A stretch of DNA of 5,258 nucleotides, from NCBI GenBank assembly GCA_027297485.1, contig JAPUHZ010000253.1, positions 1 through 5,258 on the forward strand. Direction: 5' to 3'. The stretch is from Deltaproteobacteria bacterium (GTDB lineage Bacteria; Desulfobacterota_B; Binatia; UBA9968). Below the pieces are notes generated by a model. It did not search any database, was not told the origin of the DNA, and worked only from the letters and a program-made list of their open reading frames with translations. The stretch's first letter is position 1, and each line of letters starts with the position of its first letter. The position numbers were made by a program, and so were the translations under genes. This document shows positions 1-5,062 of this stretch, piece by piece.

Positions 1-177
1 GGCAATGATACGCATCGCGCCCCCACACCGGACACACAACAGCGGATCGGCTGCATACACTTTCTTGATCAACTCGGCCCAACGCTGCTTGAAGAGCGAC
101 GAGCCCGGCGGGGGGGGAATCTCGACTGAGCCGGTAGGCGGTGAAGCTAGGGTGTCAAGTCCGACCTCGCGCGTTTG
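1..177 (-). pseudogene. IS91-family transposase remnant, C-terminal part
   Basis: On the minus strand one frame is open from 177 down to the window edge, after a stop codon at 178-180. The translated piece contains a Pro-rich stretch, then FKQRWAELIKKVYAADPLL, CVRC, and GGAMRIIA. This matches the C-terminal region of IS91-family rolling-circle (Y1/HUH) transposases, where a W-A-x-L-I-x-K-V-Y segment is followed by D-P-L, a Cys-x-x-Cys pair and M-R-I-I-A. The catalytic N-terminal two thirds are absent: the frame is closed by a stop immediately upstream and nothing similar follows in the other frames up to the next gene. The 3' end lies beyond position 1. It is therefore a decayed or truncated copy, not a working transposase. 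It differs from the second IS91 remnant at 4045-4200 (about 46 of 60 nucleotides agree over the best aligned part), so the two come from different elements. Confidence 0.8.
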
Positions 178-221
178 TTAAGTGAGAACCTCCCCCCTAT
201 CTGGCCACGCCCATTTGTCTC

Positions 222-250
222 TTGACACAGGCAATTCCGATAGCTAACCA
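222..250 (+). promoter_or_regulatory. candidate promoter upstream of the 346-residue gene
   Basis: A perfect -35 hexamer TTGACA lies at 222-227. With a 17-base spacer the -10 position is TAACCA (245-250), a poor match to TATAAT, so only the -35 box is convincing. Transcription from here would run through the structured leader at 263-339 before reaching the start codon at 376. Confidence 0.3.
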
Positions 251-262
251 TAGGGTACTCTT

Positions 263-339
263 GAGGAACACCGGGCAGTGCGAAGACAGGTATTGTGTTC
301 CTCCCACCAAAAAAAGCAATGCCTGTCGTCTCGCTTTTT
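263..339 (+). promoter_or_regulatory. structured leader: interlocking inverted repeats (pseudoknot or attenuator-like) with T-run
   Basis: Two stems can be drawn. Stem 1 pairs GAGGAACAC (263-271) perfectly with GTGTTCCTC (295-303). Stem 2 pairs GACAGGTATTG (285-295) with CAATGCCTGTC (317-327), 11 pairs including one G-T, and can be extended outward by GCGA (280-283) with TCGC (331-334) across an uneven internal loop. The 3' arm of stem 1 lies in the loop of stem 2 while its 5' arm lies outside, so the order is A-B-A'-B', an H-type pseudoknot or two competing folds sharing base 295. An A-run (309-315) sits in the loop. Stem 2 ends directly at TTTTT (335-339), which resembles an intrinsic terminator. 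The start of the downstream gene is 36 bases further on. Function (attenuator, structured small RNA, or element debris) is inference. Confidence 0.5.
303..324 (-). repeat. possible third, diverged repeat copy
   Basis: Read on the minus strand, AGGCATTGCTTTTTTTGGTG (with GGAG after) resembles the core GCATTTTGCTTTTGGGGTGG of copies A and B, in opposite orientation. It overlaps the 3' side of the structured leader. The match is short and low-complexity, so homology is uncertain. Confidence 0.3.
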
Positions 340-352
340 ATACATTAGTTCT

Positions 353-362
353 CTCCTAGGAG
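353..362 (+). promoter_or_regulatory. 10-base palindrome containing the ribosome binding site
   Basis: CTCCTAGGAG is a perfect 10-base palindrome. Its right half, AGGAG (358-362), is the only good Shine-Dalgarno match ahead of the GTG start at 376. The spacing is 13 bases, longer than usual. The palindrome could be an operator or coincidence. Confidence 0.4.
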
Positions 363-375
363 TAACCGCTAAGCA

Positions 376-1416
376 GTGCTATCCCGCCAAGGCTTTGTCG
401 AGATCTCACAACGCGTCTTTCTGCAACCAGGCTTAAGCCAAATAGCACACCATGTCTTAGACTATCTTTCTCCCGAGATCAGAGGCCTGGCATACTACAG
501 GAATCCCCATCTCGTTACGAGTCTCAATCTCCAGGCTGATAGGATCCCGATGAACGAGCTGAGCGAACGGCTCCTTAGTCTCTGGTTTGGCTACCGAGAG
601 AGGTTCTATAGCCTCGGCAGTGGATCAATTGACCAGAAAAGAATTCAGGAAGCCGCATCGGCAGGAGGTATTTATGAGGGACATACGATTCATGATGAAC
701 TCTACTTCGACTTCACAGATGCTCAGACGGACTATGCGTTGCATCTCGGCGGAAAGAGCTTCAGGGTACGCGCTACTCTAGGAAAATATAGCGACAGCAC
801 TGAATTCGCTCGTGTCCTCATGGTGTTGTCTGCTTACCCAGTCAAGCCAGTCGATCTGGGAGCGTTGGATCCACGAGCGTATTGGAAAGGCCTTGACTCC
901 CATCACGGCGCGGACTTTGAGAGTCTAACGTCTGATCTCGAGGGCCTGGTTCGTTTCTGTGCCCTTCCTTCTGTCGTCGAGTGTCTCGTTGTCTTCCCTA
1001 CAAATGTCAAGAAGACAAGAGATCTGCTAACCAGTTTGAGTCAACGGATCGACTACGGTGGATTTCGTCCGATTGCTCAACAACGGAAGAGCAGTGTGAA
1101 GCTCGCGTTGCGGCCGTGGCAGCAAAATCCTGTAACAGGCAGGATGGAGACCGACTGGGCTTATATTGTTCTTGACGAGATCTCAACAACCACCGATGCG
1201 GGACTGGCCAGCAAACTGTCCTCATGGGCACCGCGGTGGTCATCGTTTTATCAGGTCGAATTGGAGCTCGGGCCCTGGAGCGACTCGATCCCACTCGCGA
1301 CGGACCTGCTTGATTCTACGCAGCAGACTCTTGAGGCCATGGGAGTTCGCTCGACCGTTGTATTCGGCCGAAAGATACACAGGTTATTGCTGGATGCCGG
1401 GATCTCTATGGGATGA
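376..1416 (+). CDS. hypothetical protein, 346 residues, soluble alpha/beta
   Basis: I do not recognise this family. The start is GTG at 376: a stop codon at 370-372 closes the frame just upstream, no other good start follows for a long way, and AGGAG lies 13 bases ahead. The frame is open for 346 codons and ends at TGA. The protein has no signal peptide, no membrane segment, no coiled coil and no nucleotide-binding P-loop. The N-terminal third is mixed helical (LSERLLSLWFGYRERFY around residues 62-78). The middle has beta-rich stretches (DELYFDF around 107-113, FRVRATLG, ARVLMVLSAYPVKPV around 145-159). The C-terminal half has ECLVVFPTNVKK around residues 203-214 and DWAYIVLDE around 259-267. 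The gene is convergent with the cyclase-TIR gene, 114 bases apart, and has similar moderate G+C, lower than the flanking IS debris by eye. It may belong to the same accessory island, but no functional link is shown. Confidence 0.8.
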   Translation: MLSRQGFVEISQRVFLQPGLSQIAHHVLDYLSPEIRGLAYYRNPHLVTSLNLQADRIPMNELSERLLSLWFGYRERFYSLGSGSIDQKRIQEAASAGGIYEGHTIHDELYFDFTDAQTDYALHLGGKSFRVRATLGKYSDSTEFARVLMVLSAYPVKPVDLGALDPRAYWKGLDSHHGADFESLTSDLEGLVRFCALPSVVECLVVFPTNVKKTRDLLTSLSQRIDYGGFRPIAQQRKSSVKLALRPWQQNPVTGRMETDWAYIVLDEISTTTDAGLASKLSSWAPRWSSFYQVELELGPWSDSIPLATDLLDSTQQTLEAMGVRSTVVFGRKIHRLLLDAGISMG

Positions 1417-1486
1417 GACTCGGAGATGGTTTCAAACAGAGAAGGCCGTTTATGTCGTAAGGCAGGCGGAGCCCAGAAGCCGTCCT

Positions 1487-1515
1487 AGGTGATTGCCCTT
1501 GTTACCTGAAGTTTT
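1487..1515 (+). terminator. weak terminator-like hairpin between convergent genes
   Basis: AGGTGAT (1487-1493) pairs with GTTACCT (1501-1507) with two G-T pairs and a 7-base loop. A short TTTT follows at 1512-1515 after GAAG. The stem is weak, and nothing better is visible in the 114-base gap between the two convergent genes (1417-1530). Confidence 0.25.
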
Positions 1516-1530
1516 GGCGGTATGAACCAA

Positions 1531-3519
1531 CTAGAGATTTAGGCCCGTGACTCTGTTGAGAGCAAAGGGCAAAGACCGCTTCCCAGCCTGAACGCTCAGG
1601 GCTACTGAGATTGCCTCCTGGATAGCCTCAGGCTCTCTTCCAACCGCCATAATTGGAGAAAATCCTTCCCCGACCCTTTCCATGGATCCGCCGGAGAGCC
1701 TCACTGGAAGGATGTTGGCCTCTTTGTGGAAGATTTGCCCACGGTACTGGATCTCTCTTCCAACCCAGCTCTCGTTCGGTGCTTGCTCCGCCGTGTTACT
1801 TGAAACTAAGGCCAGCAGCAAGAGCGAGTCACGAATGGCATCGGCAATCTGCGGTTTGAAACGATGCATGGGATCAAGGGTGTTCATGTAGACAGCAAGG
1901 CCAGCTTCCTCAAACTTCGCCTTCCACCGACAGGCGACGTCTTGGTCCTTGTTGTTGTAGCTGATGAATACATCATAGGTAAAGTATTTCGTGATCACAC
2001 GCTTCATTTCAGCGACAAGCCGTCCGAAGCATTCACGTCCAAATACTTGCAAGGAAGACTCCGGCAGGTAAACGACTTTCACTGTGTCGCTGAGTATTGA
2101 GTAGTTATGATTCGTGTTGACGAAATGGCCGGCAAAGTCGGCATAAACGACAGGGAGGTGTTCACCCTCGAGGATAACAGAGCTCCCTTTCCCTCCCAGC
2201 TGCTTCTCGAGGGTGCCGCTGGCTAGGATGTACAAGCCATTCCTGGCAAAGAGTTCGTGTTCTGGAGATATAGTTCCTGGATCATTCCAAGCGAGGGTCA
2301 TAGTCTCAGAACCTCTGATCAAGTCCCAGGGTGACCGCTTACCCGCGAGGGCTACCGAAAGGTACTCGGTGTGGTTGCACAAATGCTCTAGGACACGGGT
2401 TTCAAAGAAGCCCTGTACAACCACCTTGACTACTGTCCCTCGATCTCGGAGGAGACTCTCCAGATTTTCATAGTTGAACGACAAGAGGCAGGTTCGACCT
2501 ATGGCCTGAAGTGTCGCAGTCCGCTTCCGCTTCAAGTAGAGGGCCAGCTCCCCAACAATCTCGCCCACTGAGAACTTTCTGTCGAGGAAAGGCGCACCAA
2601 CGGGCGTTACCTCGTGACCACCGATGTGACGACTGATCACTCCCACCTCACCGTTGATGATTAGAAACATCGCATCGCCGTGTTCGTCGTACTCACAGAT
2701 TATTTCAGAATCCTGTCTTTCAACGAGCTGAGCCATCTTGACAAAATCTCGGAACGTCGGCTTATCCATCGTTGCGAGGAATGGATTTCTTAACTCAGCT
2801 GGGTGAATGGAGGTTAGAGCTTCTGTGGCGTCGGGATCAGAGGGGTTAACCTGCAATAGTCGTTTAGCGTGGTAGATAATGCTCCAATTCAGTCCCTCAT
2901 CGTGCGAGCCATTAGATAACTTCGTCAAGGCTTCCATAAGCAAGTGGCGCTCGGAAGCGGATTGCATCCCCCATCGTGATTGAACGCGTTGCTCGATTGA
3001 CATGAGACATAATCTTTGGGCCGAAAAGTGCTTTAGATACACTATTCTTTCATCATGAAAACGGACCTCTGAGCGGATAGCTTGTTCTACTTTCGCTCGA
3101 AAAGCTTCTGATATAACAACACCATGTGGAGAACCGAATGCAAGCAGACTCCCGCAAAAATTAATCGCGTCCCCAACCACTTGGACCCTTCCATCCGCAC
3201 CTTTGACTTTCAGGATGGGACCACAATGCGCAGTGATTCGGAGAGGTACGTTTCCGCACGACCAGCCGTGCAACGCTAGAATTAGATCAATTGCCTCATT
3301 AGCCCAATCATCTGACTTCAACACGACATGGCCACCGTCGCCAGCAGAAGCCCATATCGTGTTCGCCTTGCCGCTCCGGGCTATTGTTTCTCTGACAATG
3401 TCGTTAATGGCGGATATGTGGGCTGCTTGGACCTGTACACTTTCCAACCCGTGTCCAATAAGGTCACACGAGATGATCCCGTTGACCTTTTCGGCCTCTG
3501 ACCTCCTCAAGCGTCTCAT
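1531..3519 (-). CDS. single-chain class III cyclase - cNMP-binding - TIR protein (fused Pycsar-like)
   Basis: The protein has 662 residues from ATG at 3519, chosen over an in-frame TTG at 3555 because TAGGGT lies 5 bases ahead of the ATG. Residues ~14-175 are a class III nucleotide cyclase: SCDLIGHG has the first metal Asp (D19), SAGDGGHVV the second (D61), and VGDAINFCGS the conserved Asn (N120). The usual transition-state Arg (N+4) is Ser124, and the purine-type Lys before GDG is absent. Residues ~205-240 form a TPR-like helical linker. Residues ~245-363 are a cNMP-binding domain with an intact phosphate-binding cassette, GELAL then RTAT (E324, R333). Residues ~376-508 look like a second cNBD fold lacking the cassette. 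Residues ~514-640 are a TIR domain starting YDVFISY, with WVGRE carrying the likely catalytic Glu589. No membrane segment or signal peptide is seen. In Pycsar defence the cyclase makes cCMP or cUMP, which activates a cNBD-TIR NADase; here all parts lie in one chain. Anti-phage function is inferred. Confidence 0.85.
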   Translation of the reverse strand: MRRLRRSEAEKVNGIISCDLIGHGLESVQVQAAHISAINDIVRETIARSGKANTIWASAGDGGHVVLKSDDWANEAIDLILALHGWSCGNVPLRITAHCGPILKVKGADGRVQVVGDAINFCGSLLAFGSPHGVVISEAFRAKVEQAIRSEVRFHDERIVYLKHFSAQRLCLMSIEQRVQSRWGMQSASERHLLMEALTKLSNGSHDEGLNWSIIYHAKRLLQVNPSDPDATEALTSIHPAELRNPFLATMDKPTFRDFVKMAQLVERQDSEIICEYDEHGDAMFLIINGEVGVISRHIGGHEVTPVGAPFLDRKFSVGEIVGELALYLKRKRTATLQAIGRTCLLSFNYENLESLLRDRGTVVKVVVQGFFETRVLEHLCNHTEYLSVALAGKRSPWDLIRGSETMTLAWNDPGTISPEHELFARNGLYILASGTLEKQLGGKGSSVILEGEHLPVVYADFAGHFVNTNHNYSILSDTVKVVYLPESSLQVFGRECFGRLVAEMKRVITKYFTYDVFISYNNKDQDVACRWKAKFEEAGLAVYMNTLDPMHRFKPQIADAIRDSLLLLALVSSNTAEQAPNESWVGREIQYRGQIFHKEANILPVRLSGGSMERVGEGFSPIMAVGREPEAIQEAISVALSVQAGKRSLPFALNRVTGLNL

Positions 3520-3538
3520 GTCATACCCTATCGGATAG
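3520..3538 (-). promoter_or_regulatory. ribosome binding site and 11-base palindrome at the cyclase-TIR start
   Basis: On the minus strand TAGGGT (3530-3525) precedes the ATG at 3519 by 5 bases, which decides the start. The site overlaps a perfect odd palindrome, CTATC-G-GATAG (3528-3538), that could be an operator masking translation or transcription, or chance. Confidence 0.4.
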
Positions 3539-3596
3539 CATCGGCAAGTTAGCAACGCACTGGGACTGAAAACCGCCAGCCCTTAGAATCTATTAG

Positions 3597-3749
3597 AAGA
3601 AGGATCTCTCCGCGTTCGGCATCGCCCCCACCGGTACAAAAAACCTCGCAGGCGTCGCTCAGGACATGCAGATGTCGCTAGTCATCGCTGCCGACATTCT
3701 GAGCGGTGACATGGTGTCGCTACTTCCTTCATCACTACTGGGAGATTGA
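3597..3749 (+). pseudogene. possible coding remnant of unknown origin, about 50 codons
   Basis: Between stops at 3594-3596 and 3747-3749 this frame reads as an ordinary amphipathic protein segment: FGIAPTGTKNLAGVAQDMQ then SLVIAADILSGDM. The composition (Ala, Leu, Val, Gly, helix-like spacing) looks more coding than the other frames here. There is no start codon at the left with a ribosome binding site, and I cannot name a family. It may be the 3' end of a gene broken when the island or the IS91 element arrived. The rest of 3556-3829 shows nothing else I can support. Confidence 0.25.
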
Positions 3750-3799
3750 CTGGACAGGCGTCACATCCATCTAGGGCAGGTGTTACTCGATTGGCCTCA

Positions 3800-3828
3800 A
3801 GCCTAAGCCGTCCGCTGAGTAGTGTCAA
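3800..3828 (-). promoter_or_regulatory. candidate outward promoter at the IS91 end, reading toward the cyclase-TIR gene
   Basis: On the minus strand TTGACA (3828-3823) is followed after 17 bases by TAGGCT (3805-3800), a perfect -35 with a half-matching -10. It lies at the IS91-family right-end boundary, and transcription from it would reach the cyclase-TIR start about 270 bases later. The -35 overlaps the CTTG flank of the element, so the hexamer may reflect the target site instead. Confidence 0.3.
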
Positions 3829-3908
3829 GAACCACCAACCGCGCCCCCTGCACCCCCCGCTCGACGCGCTGCGCAAAGCAAGCCACACACACCGTCCGCC
3901 GATAACAG

Positions 3909-3964
3909 GCATTTTCTTTTGGGGTGGGCCGCCGCGACCCCCTCCAGAAGCCCCAATTCGAGCC
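3909..3964 (+). repeat. dispersed repeat copy A
   Basis: GCATTTTCTTTTGGGGTGGG here matches 4986-5007 apart from one inserted G. The next 34 bases agree at about 24 positions (shared CCCTC-AGAAG-CCCAA blocks). The copy lies in the 3' non-coding part of the IS91-family remnant. Confidence 0.6.
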
Positions 3965-4044
3965 TCTGAGTAGCCCTATCCTCCCGCTGTCAAGATACTG
4001 CGGCTCGATGCATGGCGGGGGCGGATCCCCCTGGCGAAGAGCAC

Positions 4045-4200
4045 TCACGAAGCCACGGCACCGTCAGGCGGGGCATGCGCGGGATGTGGCCACAACCCGA
4101 GATGGGTCAGGATTTTCTCACTCCCGTCAGGCTGGTCAAGAAAGGCGATGATGCGCATCGTGCCTTCACAGCGTGGACACACCAGCGGGTCGGCCTCATA
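4045..4200 (-). pseudogene. IS91-family transposase remnant, last 51 codons
   Basis: The minus-strand frame from 4200 to the TGA at 4045-4047 reads [20 protein letters not shown], then LDQPDGSEKILTHLGLW, and a Pro-Ala-rich tail. This is the typical C-terminus of IS91-family Y1 transposases: D-P-L, a CxxC zinc-type pair, M-R-I-I-A-F, and a closing I-L-x-H-L-G-L-W. Upstream of Tyr at 4198-4200 the frame loses similarity and hits a stop within a few codons, because the panB fragment begins there. The N-terminal catalytic domain with its HUH and Tyr motifs is therefore gone, and the piece cannot move by itself. It is related to but distinct from the remnant at 1-177, and lies in the same orientation. 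Confidence 0.85.
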
Positions 4201-4202
4201 CA

Positions 4203-4358
4203 GAAGCGCTCATCGAGGATGCCAAGGCGCTGGAGTCAGCCGGGGCGTTTGCAATCGTGCTCGAAGCAATCCCGGCCGACCTGGCAAACGAAATCACTCA
4301 GACGCTCACAATCCCAACCATCGGGATTGGCGCCGGTCCGCATTGCGATGGAGCTGTG
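4203..4358 (+). pseudogene. panB: panB fragment (3-methyl-2-oxobutanoate hydroxymethyltransferase)
   Basis: The plus-strand frame reads [21 protein letters not shown], then [20 protein letters not shown], then IGAGPHCDG. This is the central to C-terminal part of PanB, the ketopantoate hydroxymethyltransferase of pantothenate synthesis, which joins a methylene group from 5,10-methylene-tetrahydrofolate to 2-oxoisovalerate. The segment includes the AxxxVLE region with the active-site Glu and the T-I-P-x-I-G-I-G-A-G loop. Only about 50 of the usual ~260-280 codons remain. On the left it adjoins the IS91 transposase remnant at 4200. On the right similarity stops after GPHCDG, where an intact gene would continue QVLV. 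It has no start of its own and cannot make an enzyme. A full-length panB must exist elsewhere if the host makes pantothenate. Confidence 0.85.
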
Positions 4359-4896
4359 AATCCTCACCCATACTTTTTGGTTGACCCCTGTCCTTCCTTC
4401 GGCTGTGCGAGGTATCCGATCGCCGCCCCAGATGGGCCGAAGGGTAGAGTGCCCTGGAATCGAACGGTCTGCCCTGCGTTAGTGCAGAGGATAGCCCTGG
4501 CCGGGTGCCCCCTCGTCGCAACGGCCAGACTGCCAGTGTTGGGCTGAACTGCAATTGCGCGGTCGCAGACTTCGTTTGGGGTCTCTGGGGTCTCAGATGT
4601 CGTTTGACGAGTGCCTCGATGCGCGCCTGTTCCTCAGCTCCCACGTGGATGAATCTCACCCCGAACCTTGGCTCCTCCGACCATTTCACGACTGCCAGGT
4701 GGATGGCCATCGAGGAAAAATGCACCGGCATCAGGATTTGCAGCGCCAGGTACATCTCCGGAAGGACATGAGTGTTGCTTTCCACCGCACAGCCGGGCAA
4801 CGAAAGGTTGACCACGATCCCTTCTCCGCCGACGCTGGCTCCTGAGAACGTGCACGGGCATTCTACCTGAACGCGTGGGGACTGACGGAGTTCCAT
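4306..4896 (-). CDS. PilZ-domain c-di-GMP-binding protein with non-native C-terminal tail
   Basis: The start is ATG at 4896, with AAAGGGGG (4910-4903) ending 6 bases ahead. Residues 1-~103 form a PilZ domain. RQSPR (R4-xxx-R8) and NLSLPG (N30-x-S32-xx-G35) are the two halves of the c-di-GMP-binding signature, and the beta strands continue through [21 protein letters not shown] and a closing helix [12 protein letters not shown]. Small single-domain PilZ proteins of ~100-120 residues like this are abundant in Nitrospira and act as c-di-GMP receptors or adaptors. The frame stays open to 196 residues, but from about residue 104 (a duplicated RPQ, then an Arg/Ser-rich stretch) it does not look like protein sequence, and the last codons run antisense through the panB fragment. 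The native stop was probably lost in the rearrangement, or the tail is simply readthrough. The gene is monocistronic as far as can be seen. Confidence 0.8.
   Translation of the reverse strand: MELRQSPRVQVECPCTFSGASVGGEGIVVNLSLPGCAVESNTHVLPEMYLALQILMPVHFSSMAIHLAVVKWSEEPRFGVRFIHVGAEEQARIEALVKRHLRPQRPQTKSATAQLQFSPTLAVWPLRRGGTRPGLSSALTQGRPFDSRALYPSAHLGRRSDTSHSRRKDRGQPKSMGEDSQLHRNADRRQSRWLGL
4359..4560. other. region without recognisable gene, under the PilZ ORF tail
   Basis: Between the end of panB similarity and the credible part of the PilZ gene neither strand gives a convincing protein. The plus-strand frame continuing from panB and the minus-strand PilZ tail both look like noise. It probably contains one or more deletion or insertion junctions. 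I see no promoter or RNA gene here. Confidence 0.4.
4577..4594. repeat. tandem 9-base duplication in the PilZ ORF
   Basis: TGGGGTCTC occurs twice in a row (4577-4585, 4586-4594). On the minus strand it encodes a duplicated Arg-Pro-Gln just after the PilZ domain ends. Confidence 0.6.
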
Positions 4897-4985
4897 ATGA
4901 ATCCCCCTTTATGTGGAACAGGAGACACTCAACTGGTCGCCGCTTGAGATCGGCAAGTGATCCGCAGCTCCTCAACCAGGTGATA

Positions 4986-5041
4986 GCATTTTGCTTTTGG
5001 GGTGGGCTGACCCAACGCCCTCAAGAAGGCCCAACTGGGGC
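4986..5041 (+). repeat. dispersed repeat copy B
   Basis: GCATTTTGCTTTTGGGGTGG followed by a region resembling 3909-3964 in the same orientation. It lies between the PilZ gene and the right-edge minus-strand ORF. No transposase similarity is visible next to it, so it may be a solo copy of a small dispersed repeat. Confidence 0.6.
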
Positions 5042-5062
5042 AAGTGGCCAGTCGTGGCCTTG

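Larger units (their letters stand above)
3830..4200 (-). mobile_element. IS91-family element remnant, right (transposase 3') end
   Basis: The remnant runs from the truncated transposase (4200) through its stop (4045) to a boundary near 3830. Read on the transposase strand it ends in a G-rich run, then GGTTGGTGGTT, immediately followed by CTTG (or GTTC one step earlier). IS91-family elements insert next to GAAC or CAAG, and their right end is flanked by the complement, GTTC or CTTG, so this fits a genuine right-end junction. The left part of the element is missing: at 4200 it joins a panB fragment. The 3' non-coding part carries one copy of the GCATTTT-CTTTTGGGGTGGG repeat (3909-3964). Confidence 0.6.

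Noticed and set aside
1007..1294. 95-codon minus-strand ORF inside the 346-residue gene.
   Set aside because: Arg/Ser-rich shadow of the longer plus-strand frame, with no ribosome binding site.
3520..3555. Upstream TTG start at 3555 adding 12 residues to the cyclase-TIR protein.
   Set aside because: The added residues (MLTCRCYPIGYD) look unlike a cyclase N-terminus and have no ribosome binding site, while the ATG at 3519 has TAGGGT 5 bases ahead.
140..3600. Integron attC sites or a CRISPR array.
   Set aside because: No paired RYYYAAC/GTTRRRY sites flank the two genes, and no regularly spaced repeats with spacers were seen.
3682..4048. Overlapping minus-strand ORFs of 76 and 81 codons and plus-strand ORFs of 75 codons.
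   Set aside because: They lie in the GC-rich 3' non-coding part of the IS91 remnant, have Arg/Pro/Gly-rich composition and no family resemblance.
4012..4359. 115-codon plus-strand ORF across the transposase and panB remnants.
   Set aside because: It is out of frame with the panB-coding frame and antisense to the transposase remnant, and has low-quality composition.
4445..4510. tRNA-like sequence: minus strand contains GTTCGATTCC, like a tRNA T-loop.
   Set aside because: The bases flanking the loop do not pair into a T-stem, and no acceptor stem, D-arm or proper 7-base anticodon loop can be drawn.
4505..4975. Other-frame ORFs over the PilZ gene (for example 113 codons minus strand from 4975).
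   Set aside because: The PilZ frame has a clear domain and ribosome binding site; the others are Arg-rich shadows.
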